Positions 12,328 to 23,088 of a stretch of 64,000 nt of DNA are shown here, piece after piece. The position numbers and the translations under genes are program-made. Source of the DNA: Massospora cicadina (lineage: Eukaryota > Entomophthoromycota > Entomophthoromycetes > Entomophthorales > Entomophthoraceae); the NCBI GenBank assembly GCA_022478985.1, contig JAKSZP010008045.1, positions 62,001 through 126,000 of the forward strand, given 5' to 3'. Position 1 is the stretch's first letter. Each line of letters opens with the position of its first letter. Below the pieces are notes generated by a model. It worked only from the letters and a program-made list of their open reading frames with translations, did no database searches and was not told the origin of the DNA.

Positions 12328-12516
12328 GGACCAATGAACCATTAAGTTGGTCATGTCCTAATGATTAGGTCAAGCCCAAAAAAGGACCTATGAACCAATC
12401 TAGATGGTTAAGTCTGAAAAAAGGACCTCTGAAACATAGAAAACTGGTAGGTTTAAGTGCCCAGGATCCAGTTTGGGGGAAAAGATGGACCTCTGAACTG
12501 AAACAAGGTTAAGTCC
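12328..12516 (+). repeat. E1 hairpin-repeat array, 3' copy
   Basis: Four units in tandem, each starting GGACC(A/T)(A/C)TGAA and returning to TGGT..GTCC-like ends, separated by A-rich spacers. Placed directly after the integrase frame. The same block is at the equivalent place in E2 (26085-26272), so it is an old family feature. Confidence 0.75.
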
Positions 12517-12637
12517 CATAGGAAAAAAAATTTGATAAAATATATTGGAAAAAAATAAAAAATAAAAAGAAGACGGTATATTTATAGAATTTTTATTTTT
12601 ATTAGTTGTCTTCAGTGCGGGGATGATTCCGCCTATG

Positions 12638-13774
12638 TCACCTCTTGGGGGAGGGAGGATAGATCACAGTAGGGAGGAATAGCCCATCAAAATTGATTTG
12701 CAATTGGACACTTGCAAGGGCAAGACCTACTCGAAACCACATTTGTTGAGCTGACACAGAGCCCTGAGAGAACGCGACTAGGGGAAGAAAAATAGATATG
12801 TCAGAATATGCCAATCGTGAAACCCCAGAGTGGGGTGGAAAACAGCAATAAAGGAAGAGGCAATTGGTGAATAACCCTAAGTAATCCCAGTAAGGCACTG
12901 GCACCAGAAGATTTGTCTTGAGTGCCTGCCAATGGGCCTCATCAAGAACACTGTACATGTGAGCCAGCAGCAAAGAAGGAATACTTGAGGGAGGTTGTCA
13001 AATCATACCTCCAATTAGTGCCATCAACAGAAGATAGCGATGGGAAGCTCCAGAGAAGAGGTAGTCATGTAACAAACGGATTGCATACTGTAAACAATGA
13101 CTATGGGCTTTGTGGAAGCTGAAGCTGAATGACCAATGAAAGTCAGGCAAGGCTGGAAGCTTTGTCAACCAACTTTGAAGAATTTGGCTGGCAAAGCGGA
13201 GAGCATAAGTGGCAGTATCATGATCCAGAAGTTTGTCCAGATCTGAGGGATTCAGCACTAATGACAACGCCTTGGTGACTTGCACTCGAAGTTCAGCATA
13301 GGGGAGCTAGGTATGAAGGCTGTTCCCAATTGTAAGCTCAGAAACCAGTACAGCGGGTTTGTAGAATTGACTGAGTCAGAAGAGGAACTCGGGGAGCAAA
13401 TCTGACCTGGCCAGGAATGAACAATCTAGAGCAGTTGGCATAACCTCTGGAGCATTGATGATGATGTTTGGAGCCTCAGTGAAAGGAGCCAAATCTAGAA
13501 GGGTTTTGAAGTCCAACTTGGGGATTGACTGCATGGGAAGAGTCAGCCGAGAGTTATTCAAAATGATGGCACATCTGGTTTCAATGGGATTGGATACCGT
13601 TTCCAGTAACTCGACGGAAGGACTAGCTGCTTGTGCCAGGATAGGCATATGAGTCCTGGAAGGACCATAGAAGAGGGTCTGCCAAGAATCCTGACTCATT
13701 TGCTGGAAGAGGCGGAGGTCCAAATTAGACAGACTGTTAAGAAGCTGTTGGTAGCAAGATTCCAAATTTGACAT
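12638..13774 (-). pseudogene. E1 antisense ORF between integrase and 3' LTR
   Basis: A reading frame of about 379 codons on the strand opposite to pol. It starts at an ATG at 13774 and ends at TGA at 12638, interrupted by only two or three in-frame stops (open segments 13774-13376, 13285-12998 and 12973-12638, all in the same frame). E2 has a clearly homologous antisense frame at 24809-26030, with similar amino acids over the first 130 codons and over the last 110 (shared YWDYLGLF and LPLVAFSQG-like blocks). The protein is rich in Leu, Ser and Phe; I recognise no domain. Plant Tat-lineage elements such as Grande carry antisense ORFs at this position, but I see no basis for calling them homologous. 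Function unknown. Confidence 0.65.
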
Positions 13775-14005
13775 ATGAACATGACTAGAAGGGGGATGTT
13801 AGACTGATATAGAAGTTGACATTATGCACCCTTCACTCCATTAGGCTCTAATTTTGAGATATTATTTCATAAAATTAATGAAATAAGCTTTCCAAGGGAA
13901 AAATGACTTACAGCCAAAAGGTCATGAGTGAAATAATGAAGGTGAATATATATATGTGTTCATAATCAAGCCACGAGACAAATATCGATGGCAAGAGTCT
14001 CCTGT

Positions 14006-14396
14006 CTAGGATGAGGAGAGAATTAAGAATTCTAGGACGCCGGACTTAGAAACCTGAATATGACAGCAGGTCATATACCCTGATGGGGGAAAACCGGATC
14101 CTGGGAAAAAGATTGTCATGAGTAAATTGATCACCCTGGCATGACAAGAGGTTGTGGGGACAGCGCTCTGAGTAGGCAGTAGTGAGGAGGAAGAGGAGGA
14201 ATGCCATATGCCAAAGGTCATCCCAAGCAGCGTTGAGTATTGACAAAGTACTCCGCTTGAACCAATGAAGTATCCAACCAGGTGTCCGAAGTGGTGTTTC
14301 CATGCCCAGTCCTTTTCTCACTGGAAATCTAGGCAAGAGGGGGATGTGTTGGGATTTTTGCCCATATTCCCAGCCTGCTAGATTACCTGGTATCAC
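14006..14396 (-). pseudogene. E1 second antisense coding-like segment
   Basis: Antisense segment upstream of the main antisense ORF and next to the 3' LTR. Its reading (with one frameshift) matches the plus-strand 24295-24570 segment of E2, including FPPSGYMT and a C-terminal LSSS followed by a stop at the same place. It could be a first exon or a leader ORF of the antisense transcript, or a separate small protein. No domain recognised. Confidence 0.45.
14334..14346 (+). other. E1 polypurine tract
   Basis: AAGAGGGGGATG immediately precedes the 3' LTR start. This is the expected plus-strand priming site. A similar AGAAGGGGGATG occurs upstream at about 13787, possibly a duplicate tract. Confidence 0.75.
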
Positions 14397-15498
14397 TAAG
14401 GGAAAAATTCCCTAAGGCGAAGTGAATTGGAAATTGGTTGACCCAAATTTCAGAGGAACTATGTTCGAGGATTTTAGGATATTTATCTGGTCATATCCAT
14501 CTGGGATCAATCCAGATGAATACCTAATATCTCATCTGGCGGAGTGGCCAACGAAATAAGGGCATCTGATAGTAATTAACTATCAGGTATATCAATTGGA
14601 ATCGTTTGGGTTTCATCACTGGCTGATTGGGAATGTTTGATGAGTTGCGAGGCAAGTGATGCCACCTGCAACTAGTGAATCAATTGGTTGCTAGCCAATT
14701 ATGGATGATTTGCTTGGATCGAGAGGTATAACATTAAGGATATGTTTCTAACTCTTTTGTTTGAGGTCTCGAGGATGTCTAACATTAGAATCCTAGTCAG
14801 GATGGGGAAGACCATCGCTGCTGAGACTAGGAAGGGTGATTCAATGGCAACGGCTGCCATTTCATTGAAGAGGTGTCAACCAAAGGGTTAGCAGCTGAAT
14901 CCCCTATAAATTCCATAGAATTCACTATAATAAAAAACACTCAAAAACACTCAAGTAGAAAACAGTAAAAACACTGAAAAATACTCAATGAATGACACAA
15001 GTTTATGGTCTGGAAAGAACTAATAAAGAACCTTATTAGTTTGACTGTAGATTCAGTAATAGTTAAACTATCAGCATCTAGCGTGAAGATTCCATCTCAA
15101 GGATATTATTGCAGAAGGCAATAATTGGTAGACTCTCAGAGAAGAGTAAAGATCTGAGCGAGGATCTAGAGATGAAGGGAACCACAGTTAAGGGATTGCT
15201 TCCAACTGTGTGTTGGGCTGAAGGGGACTGTCATCAGAGGATCTTAACAAAGATTGAGTGGACAGGACTATAGGGAACAAATCCCTAAGAGTGCAATATT
15301 CAGTATTATTGGAAATACCGGCCAAAGCGTTGGGCCTGAAGATAATTCTAACTCAACTACGGATAATAGTCATCATACTATTATTGCATTTTATATATTC
15401 TTACAACGCGAGGTGCATGAGGAAACCAAGCCTGTGCAGTAGAAAGATTACTAGGGGTTGACCTCCAATAATCAACTCCTAAGAGTAAAATTTTTGCA
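14347..15498 (+). repeat. E1 3' LTR
   Basis: Starts TGTTGGGATTTTTGCCC and ends TTTTTGCA. It matches the 5' LTR (7041-8188). The terminal ACA/GCA difference and other scattered changes show the insertion is not recent. Confidence 0.95.
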
Positions 15499-15503
15499 GG
15501 GAC
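15499..15503. repeat. Target-site duplication of E1, right copy (GGGAC)
   Basis: Identical to 7036-7040, directly after the 3' LTR. Confidence 0.93.
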
Positions 15504-15968
15504 AAAGCTAGTGGTTGGATGAGGGCTATAGGAGCCATCCTGGTAATGCTTTAACAATTCAAAACACGCCAGGAGGTGGTGCACCACTACCCCACGCAGG
15601 GGCATCAGGTGTCAAACATGATGACATTTAGAATCTAGTTTGGCGGAACAGATTTATTGTTATATGAAATTTCTTCAAATTCAAAATGATTGGGTAATTG
15701 ATCAAGACATAAGAAATAAATCACCTATATGTTTAATGCTAAGCATTCCAAAATTTTTGGGTCTCAGATGAAATAAACAATTCTAATTATATCCTACCAA
15801 AAGAGATTTTATTATTAAGCTTTATAACATAAAGAAGATTTTGACTCCTAAAAGTACATCATCCTACAAAGCCCCATAAGATTATATATCTGTACTTTTA
15901 GTATGTCTACTCTTGGCCATGGCCCCACTTATGATAATAATGCTACATAACAAACACAAATTCTATAT
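15504..15968. other. Short flank, no gene seen
   Basis: The first 100 bases are GC-richer and continue the minus-strand coding-like patch interrupted by E1 (open back to 15605). The rest is AT-rich without recognisable content. Confidence 0.4.
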
Positions 15969-16381
15969 TGTAAATGGCCAAAGCCCAGTATATTGCTAAA
16001 CTTAAAAAAGGGCTTGGCAGAGCAAAAAAGCCACAAGTTTGAACACCAATATAATTTATTTAAACTAAAATGGTCCCATAAATTGCATCTAAAAACTCTT
16101 TAAATTCCAAGATGGATTTCTCTGGAACTGGAAGAATTCTTTTATATTAAGAGACATTGAAATTGGATGCATGATGAAAAAAAGGTGCCTAAGATTTAGT
16201 GAAAATCCATCTCTGCCATCAGATTTATATACTTTTAATTTGATAAACTGTCAGGCTTAACTTAAAAGCTTTGATATTATAAACTGACATAAGCTTAACA
16301 AGCTCCAGAAAGGTAAGCGCTTGAGGTCAAGTTGCATTAAAATAAAATTTTCAATATTGATGTTAATTAGTTTATGACATC
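15969..16381. repeat. TRIM-like left repeat
   Basis: Shares with 16758-17174 an ordered series of blocks: CCAAAG/TCAAAG near the start, AAAAAGGGC, CAATATAATTTAT, CCATCAGATT, GGTCAA and a terminal GACA. Confidence 0.6.
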
Positions 16382-16757
16382 ACCATCAGGGTAATATAAA
16401 GGAATTGGAAGGCAGCAGCGGAGGTGCTAGGAGAAGGGAACAACTGGTAATGGAGCATGGGCGCAATGGGTCTTCAAAAAGGGCACTGCGATCAATACTT
16501 CAACTGGACCAGGGACACTGGAGCGTCGGCTGATCTAAGGGCACACTTTCTTGCCTCTGCAGGCACTGGCATAGCAGAATAATGAGGGCACAACAGAAAG
16601 GCGCACAATGTGGGACACTGGAGGGGAATGGCGTTATGGGTGCATGCAACCTGACTGAGGTCAGGATAGGAGGTAGATTACAGAGAAAACCTTAGTGGCA
16701 TGTAGGACTTTGGACATGGTATTTTGGCTGTGAGGGAAAAGGTGGATATTAAAACGA

Positions 16758-17174
16758 TGTGATAGGTCAAAGCCAGCTACATTGCCCAAATGCCAAAAAG
16801 GGCTCAGCGTAGCCAAAGAGAAAAATTTTGAGCTTTGGGCAACAATATAATTTATAAAAGTAAAAATGGGCCACAAAATACATCCCAGAAAAAACTATTC
16901 AGAATTTCAAAATAGAATTTTCTAAAATAAGGGAATTTCTACTTATACTAATAGTTATAAAAACATATGATTTGAGGGAACATAAAAATGATGGTTGGCA
17001 AAAATTCAGCTACACCATCAGATTAATAACTTTATGATCTGATAACTGTCAGTCATAGTTAAAGGTCTGGAATTATGCAATGATTAGAGTTCACCAAGCT
17101 ATAGAAAGGTAGGTGCTCAAGGTCAATTCACAGTAAAATGGATATGCTATAATTGATTTAGATAGATTGTGACA
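16758..17174. repeat. TRIM-like right repeat
   Basis: Collinear with 15969-16381 over its whole length, with many substitutions and small indels. Confidence 0.6.
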
Positions 17175-17633
17175 AATAAAAACTTCTCTTAAGAAATTCT
17201 TAAAATAGTTTTATCTAACTAAAATCTAGATTTTGATATATTATACATCTACTCATTTGATAAGATAGTTTGCTATTAATTTTGCTTTACAAGCTGAACA
17301 GTAAATTCCCACCACATTTGTCACATACCAAGTCAATTATGATTATAAAAAATCATAGATTATTCCTATAAAATAGAGAAAAAAGTTAATAAATAAACCA
17401 TAGCCTTTAATAAATAATGATATTCTCTTTTGAAAACGTCTTTTAATCTATTTTGACCCAAAACATATAGCTTAGCCTACTTCTCTTCTTACAGCACCTG
17501 AAGGGGTTATGTTAGTATTTATTATTATAACAATATAAACCATGCATTTCATTCTCCTATATAGTGTCATTGTAGGTGTTTGAAAACCCAATCTGCATAT
17601 AATAGGTTAAGTTATATAATAATTTAGATATTA
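17175..17633. other. AT-rich spacer, nothing seen
   Basis: No open frame of note, no repeat structure recognised. Confidence 0.4.
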
Positions 17634-17648
17634 ATATTACTTTTGAAA
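17634..17648. repeat. 5' flank target sequence of L1
   Basis: Fifteen bases directly upstream of the LINE start. They do not match L1's own 3' flank but match 12 of 15 bases of the 3' flank of L2 (38743-38757, reverse complement). See the inversion finding. Confidence 0.55.
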
Positions 17649-17739
17649 CTTTTCTTCCTCGTTACAATCAATTTGCAACCTATTCAATTCAAGACTGAAT
17701 CTAGTTTAATAATCTCACAGAGGAGATTAGTCTGCGCCA

Positions 17740-19154
17740 ATGTCAAGGAGCAGTTGGGCAAGCAAGGTAAGAGGAGCAGGTGGAAGACCTGCGGCCTCCA
17801 ACGTTCAAAATGCCCCGGAGAAACTGGTGGAATAGACAAAAATTTTAAACAACTGGCGGACAGTATTTCCCCCGGAGATACTCACATGGCAAGCACAAAG
17901 TAACCAGTACATCAACACGTCACACTCCCAGCCACTTTTATTGTTGAAATTCGGAGTCCACGTGTTTCTGGACATCCAACAAATGGCTTTATGGGAAAAA
18001 TTTTGTGAAGATGTGCACACCTTTTTCCTGACCGCGGTGTACATTGCACCTCACTCCATGTCACGTGGTTGGCTGGACCTAGGTTTCAAAAACAAAGAGG
18101 CAGCAGATGAGGCTGCTGTGGTGCATGTAGTGGTCAACCTCCCCAAAGGGCAATGGGTCATCGAAACCAAATGCACCAGATGGACAAGATTAAACCAAAT
18201 TTTCCTCACATTTGACTTTTTGCCTACTACAGTAAAATGTGACATTTTGGAACAACATCTGAAAGATGGTCTCGCCATATATGGCAAAATACAATCTTTT
18301 GAAATGCAACGCTTCACACTGATGCCACACCTGTGCACTGTCAAAGCCATCACAGTGCTGACCCCAACTGAGGATATTGCGAAGGTCTTAACCCAGATCC
18401 CACACTCCACTTTTATTGATATTGCAGGGCATACCACCCACCCATTCCGGGTGACCGTGGACAGCGCGCCCCCATTTGCACCCACTGTGACACGTTTGGC
18501 CATAAGGCGCACGCATGCCCCAGCAAGGAGGGCGTCACATTCCAAGAGCACCCCTTGGCGGCCATGGCCAGTGGAGAGGCGCACTACAAACGAACCGCAA
18601 GCACCAAAGAGGCTTTCCCATGGGGAGCACAAGGCTGCTACTTACTGGTAAAGCCTATCTCCCCACAAGAGCAGAAGAAGGCCAAGCAGGCCCACAGGGC
18701 CGCGGCCAAGGAAGCGGCTAAAGCCACAACTGCTATCCCACACTCACAACACCAGGAAGACATGGAAACCTTCACAGCAGAAGCAATTTGGGAATCCATC
18801 AACCAATCAGATTGGGAAGCCCATGCTGAGCGGGCCACTCAATCTGAGGATCTGATGGGGGATTCAATTTCACCCAATCGTTGCACCCAAGCTCTGGTCA
18901 AAACCAACTTGGGACCCATCCCAACTGAAAAAATATTTTTTGACCCGCTCAACGGTGCACCGAACTCATCCACACCACAAAAAATTTGTCTGACGTCAGG
19001 AAAACAAAAAGCAAAGGCTAAAGCCAATGAAACTCTTTCCACAAAAATTAACAAAAACCCCGATAGTGTTGCTGCTAACACCTGCACTGCTGTGAAGGCC
19101 TGTGGGGATCTAGAGGAGGCTGGTGGGCCCAGGTGCCCATCCCCTCGCACCTAA
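17740..19154 (+). pseudogene. L1 ORF1: RNA-binding protein of a LINE (broken)
   Basis: ORF1 proteins bind the LINE RNA and act as nucleic-acid chaperones. ATG at 17740. A one-base loss near 17814 and a compensating gain near 17870 restore the frame. From 17941 the frame runs through the RRM-like region (FLTFDFLPT... then GKIQSFEMQRF). A lost C in the C-run at 18469-18473 shifts the frame just before the CCHC knuckle; L3 has the same loss. The last part (18555-19154) is open, basic and Ala/Lys-rich, and ends TAA. Expected intact length about 470 residues. Confidence 0.85.
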
Positions 19155-19160
19155 GGTGCA

Positions 19161-22100
19161 ATGGGGGAAACCTTCACTTTAGGGGTGCTGAATATCGCCT
19201 GACTCAAGGCCTCCCCGTCCCAGGCTAGAGCACTGAGTTATTTACAACACAATTTACCTGTAAATATCCTGGCCATCCAGGAGTCCCACTGTCCACGAGG
19301 TTCTGAGGAAACTTGGAAAATAATGCTCCTCCCATCCCTATCCTTTTGGTTGAAGCACTGTGGGGTGCTAATTTGGAAAAATAATTTTTTCAAAGCTTTA
19401 TCTTCATAAACATTCCTAAATGGCCAAGTTCTCATTGTCTCTTTCTTGTGGGCTGATGTAGCGCACACAATCATCAACATCTATGCCCCAAATGGTGCAT
19501 GCAAGCATTAGGAATTTTTCTCATTGGTCAAATCCCTCCCGCTACCCCCAGGCTCTTTCCTAGTTGGCGACATGAACTGTTGGCTAAACACACCAATGGA
19601 CCGGTGGCCTTCCTCACCCCACGCCCCACAGGGTCACATAGAACTGCGCATTCTAAAGGCCACCCTCAGGTTAATGGATGCACTGCCGTGACATGTCCCG
19701 CTGCTTGAAAACATGATGCATCCCCACGTTCACAATGGCCAACTAAGGTCCATGACCTGCATCAACCTTATCCTAACGCCAGCAAAATTCCAACCCCATA
19801 TCTCCCACTTCAAAACAACAAAAATGGAATTCTCTGACCATTGACTGGTCTTGCCAACCTACCACCTACCTGTCACAGCTGTTAAGGCCCCACATTTGTG
19901 CAAAATCTGCCCCTCCGAGCTTGCATTGCCAGGATTTTCCATGTAGGTGGAAGCGGCAACTTTGGCAAAAAGTTTGTTGCACCATTTTGTATGGACCCCA
20001 TTTCCACATGGGCAACTTTCAAAGATGACACCATCCGCCACTCTCTCCATCTTTCCTCCAGATGATCACGAGCCACATCAGCAGTCATTTTGCGCGCTTT
20101 GGCAGAGTTGGCACACCTGGAGTCCAACATCCCAGCTACAGGATACAGCTCTGCATGGGGCTGGAAGTGGGCGGAGGCAGCCGCCCACCTCAATGCACTT
20201 AGAAGCCAACACAAACATCAGGCTTATGTTCAGTACAAGGCCACAAGCATCACAAAAGGCAACAAGTGCACCGCATATTTCTTTAAAAAAAATTTTGTAC
20301 CACGCCAGAGCGTGGCCTGCACACAGGTGTGAAGATCGGATGATTCCATTGTGGATATGCCAGCCAAAGTGGCAATCAAAACACAAAAGTATTACTCTGA
20401 GTTGTACTGATCCAATCCAATTCAGCCAGCAGAAGTGGCGGATTTTCTTGACAGAGCCCACATCTGCACCGTTTTCCAATACCCAGAAATAATGAATTTG
20501 ATTACTCCGACTGAATTATGGACAGCCATTCGCAGTGCACCAAACTGAAAATGCCCAGGCCCAGATGGCATTCCATATGAGTTTTACAAAAGTATTTCAA
20601 ATATATATCCCCATTGCTGCTCGCCTCACTTAACCAAAGCCTGTTGAAACGCGCCTCCTTCCAGGAGGACATGAGGCCTTTACCATCACACTCTTCAAGA
20701 AAGGGGATAAGCTAGACTTAGCCAACTGGCGCCCCATTTCTCGTACAAACACAGACACCAAAATTTTAACAAAAACTATGGCTAACCGTTTAGGGACTGT
20801 AGCATCTGCCACCATCTCCCCAGAACAATTTGGTTTCATACCCAGAAGGTCAATTTGGGATAATGTGCACTCTGTGGCTAATGTATGTCAATCCACAGCC
20901 TCTGGGGCACTTGTATTCTTGGACCAACAAAAGGCCTATGATAGAGTAAACTGGGAATACCTCAGGGCCTGCCTCCATCAATTCCGCTTACCCCCTCGCT
21001 TCATCAAATTGGGTGATGCTGCTCATGGAATCTGCAATAATGGCAGTACGTGGCCCTGGCTTCCTAATGGAAGTAGTCCACCCTCAAAGGGGCTTGTGAC
21101 AAGGGTACCCCCTCAGCCTACTCTTATACAACTTCAGCCTTGACCCACTACTGCAAAATGTGAATGCCCAACTCACCGGGGTCCATGTGCCAGGCCAAGC
21201 CCCAGTCAAAATAATGGCGTTCGCAGATGATTGTGTGGTTGGGGTGTCTAATAATCAAGATGCACGCGCGCTTGAAGCTCTCATCCAGGAGTATTCCCGG
21301 ATAAGCAACGTGGCACTGAATGCTTCCAAAAGCGAAATTATTCTCCTTGGTCAGTTTCAGAACTGTTGAACCCCAGCAATTAGTTCACAACCTGGCCCAT
21401 CTGCTCGCCCACGTCTTCGCCCTACTAACACAACACACACCGCCCCACTGGTGCTCCCCTTTGCGCCACGTCCTACCATAGGACCGGTACACCATCTGGG
21501 CATGTGGATGTAGGCAGGCGGATACGCGTCAGCAGTAATGGAGTGTCATATTCTGGACAACGTGACGAAGCGAATCGCCTCTCTCAGAGCCCACCCTACT
21601 TCCCTTACTGGCAGGGTTGTTTTAGACAACTCTATGCTCCTCTCCAAAGTCTGGTTGAAAACACGCCATCCCCTTCTCCCCATGTTTATTCAAATCCTTG
21701 TATGCCTTGCTGCAAGGATGGCTTTAATCAGGCCGCCCTCCACCAGTATGTCTAGAGGTCATGTTTGGCCCTCATCATCATGGTGGCATGGGCCTGCTTG
21801 ACTTCAAAGCCCATGCGGCCAAGATCCTGGGCACCTGGATTGCGGCCGTCACCACCCCTACACTCCCCTCCCAACACTGGTCCCGCGCAGCCCGCTCCAA
21901 CTTCTCCCGCGCCTTGGGCCTCAACAATCCATCAAACCCCCACTCCCTGATGAAATACCTCGCATCACACACATTGGCCACAGGTCCTCACGGGACTAAA
22001 ACCCACTACAAACGAATCCTACTCTCCATGCGGAGTGCTGAGTGGAGAATTCATATTTTTGGACATACAATCCAGAGGCCGCCCCTCTCCTCTGTTCACA

Positions 22101-22866
22101 CAAGAGGTACAGGGGCTACCAATCCATGATGGCGTAATCCCCATTCAGCCCCATGTCCTATCCAGGGTGGACTACCTGGACATGATGGACATCCCTTACT
22201 CCATTGAGACTCAAAAAAACTATCTGGAAATACGTACACCATCCTCTGTTGCAGCCTCAAGTCCGCTCCCATGTGTGGCGCTGCCTGAGGGGGGTGTATC
22301 GTACAGCTGAGCGCTCTAACGCTTTACACTCATCCTGTGTCATGTGTGGCCAGTATGGAACGCTGTTCCACCGCCTGGAGAAGTGCCCTACCTCTAAAGT
22401 GATATGGCGCGAAGTTCAACGTCTACTGGGCCAGGATCAAACGCATCCCTTCAGTCTGTCAAGAGATATGTTTGCTCTATCAATGGCCCCCTCTCTTCCA
22501 CCCTCCCTCTGTGCTTTGGTGGTTGCAATCGCCATGTGGACCATCCACACGATTGTCTTAGATGCCATCGCAGGCATACCCCCACCCTCCCATAAGCTGT
22601 CCACAGATTCCAGTCTCATTTGGTGGACCACTTTCAAGTGTGGATGTTTGGATACCTCCCACCGCGTCGCTGACAGCTGGTCTCCTCCTAGTTCCCAGTC
22701 AGGTTCATCAAATCAGACCCTTTCCTCCACACGTGTTCAATTGTGGCTATGGCCCCTTCACACGTTTCCTCCCCCTCCCCATAAGTGGCGTTCCCGCTGG
22801 CAACAAGAGATAATATCGCTTCTCTGGGGTGCCTCCCCTGGTACTAAGTTTATCTTTCCTGAGTCA
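19161..22866 (+). pseudogene. L1 ORF2: endonuclease and reverse transcriptase (broken)
   Basis: ATG lies six bases after the ORF1 stop. The 13th codon after LNIA is TGA (19200-19202) where L3 and L4 have GGA (Gly). Endonuclease blocks follow: ILAIQESHC with the catalytic Glu, VGDMNCWLN and SDH. RT is recognisable by FKKGDKLDLANWRPIS (about 20697), FLDQQKAYDRVNW (motif A, about 20920) and FADDC (motif C, about 21222). Motif B has CGA to TGA at 21097-21099 and Asp to Tyr in the GDP. The C-terminal finger C-x2-C-x7-H-x4-C is at about 22338-22387. No RNase H domain was seen between RT and the finger. Confidence 0.9.
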
Positions 22867-22920
22867 TATTTGGAAGTGTCCGTCCCATGGTTGGCCTTCC
22901 ACACAATAAATTAAATTTTA

Positions 22921-22942
22921 AATGTGATACTTAATTTGTTGA
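22921..22942. repeat. 3' flank of L1, matches 5' flank of L2
   Basis: Twenty-two bases right after the L1 tail, beginning AATGTGATACTTAATTTG. They match 19 of 22 bases of the reverse complement of 44034-44055, the 5' flank of L2, which looks like the partner target duplication. Confidence 0.75.
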
Positions 22943-23083
22943 AAAGTTTAAATCTTATTTGGCTAATCACAATGCTTTTAAAAACTTATTGTGAGGACCA
23001 GGGGAGCCCAAGTTTGATTTGTTAAGTACTTCACTTCACAAGGACCAACCAAGTGACCAAGCAGCTACTAGTAAGAAAATTCT

Positions 23084-23088
23084 GAAGC
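23084..23088. repeat. Target-site duplication of E2, left copy (GAAGC)
   Basis: GAAGC precedes the TGTAAAAA end of the left LTR and recurs directly after the right LTR at 32630-32634. Confidence 0.92.

Larger units (their letters stand above)
7041..15498 (+). mobile_element. E1: Ty3/gypsy LTR retrotransposon, full-length but defective
   Basis: An 8,458-bp element with TG...CA long terminal repeats (7041-8188 and 14347-15498), a primer-binding site three bases after the 5' LTR, a G-rich polypurine tract just before the 3' LTR and a perfect 5-bp target duplication. The internal region holds RT, RNase H and integrase in Ty3 order. It lacks a recognisable Gag knuckle and protease, and the pol frame has many stops. 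It belongs to the same family as E2 (shared LTR ends, pol sequence, hairpin array and antisense reading frame). After integrase there is about 2 kb of sequence with an antisense frame and no chromodomain. Confidence 0.95.
15969..17174. mobile_element. TRIM-like element: short LTR-like direct repeat pair
   Basis: Two diverged direct repeats of nearly equal length (15969-16381, 413 bp; 16758-17174, 417 bp) flank about 376 bp of GC-richer DNA. Each repeat begins TGT and ends GACA, so TG...CA holds. A purine-rich tract (TGAGGGAAAAGGTGG, about 16730-16745) precedes the second repeat, as a polypurine tract would. There is no coding capacity. I found no convincing primer-binding site or target duplication, and the repeats differ at many positions, so it would be an old insertion. 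A simple tandem-like duplication is the alternative. Confidence 0.45.
17649..22920 (+). mobile_element. L1: full-length APE-type LINE, family 1
   Basis: A 5.27-kb non-LTR retrotransposon starting CTTTTCTTCCTCGTTACAATC and ending in an AATAAA-containing A/T-rich tail. ORF1 (RRM-like, CCHC) and ORF2 (endonuclease, RT, zinc finger) are both present end to end but broken. Copies L2, L3 and L4 are collinear with it. The mid-ORF2 residues group it with L3, while the extreme 3' end is closest to L2. Its two flanks do not share a target duplication. Confidence 0.93.

Noticed and set aside
18051..18632. Long minus-strand ORFs opposite LINE ORF1 (also at 43047-43490 and 63027-63527)
   Set aside because: They mirror the codon structure of ORF1 on the other strand and lack any motif; the similarity between copies follows from ORF1 itself. 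This is unlike the E1/E2 antisense ORF, where the sense strand has no competing gene.
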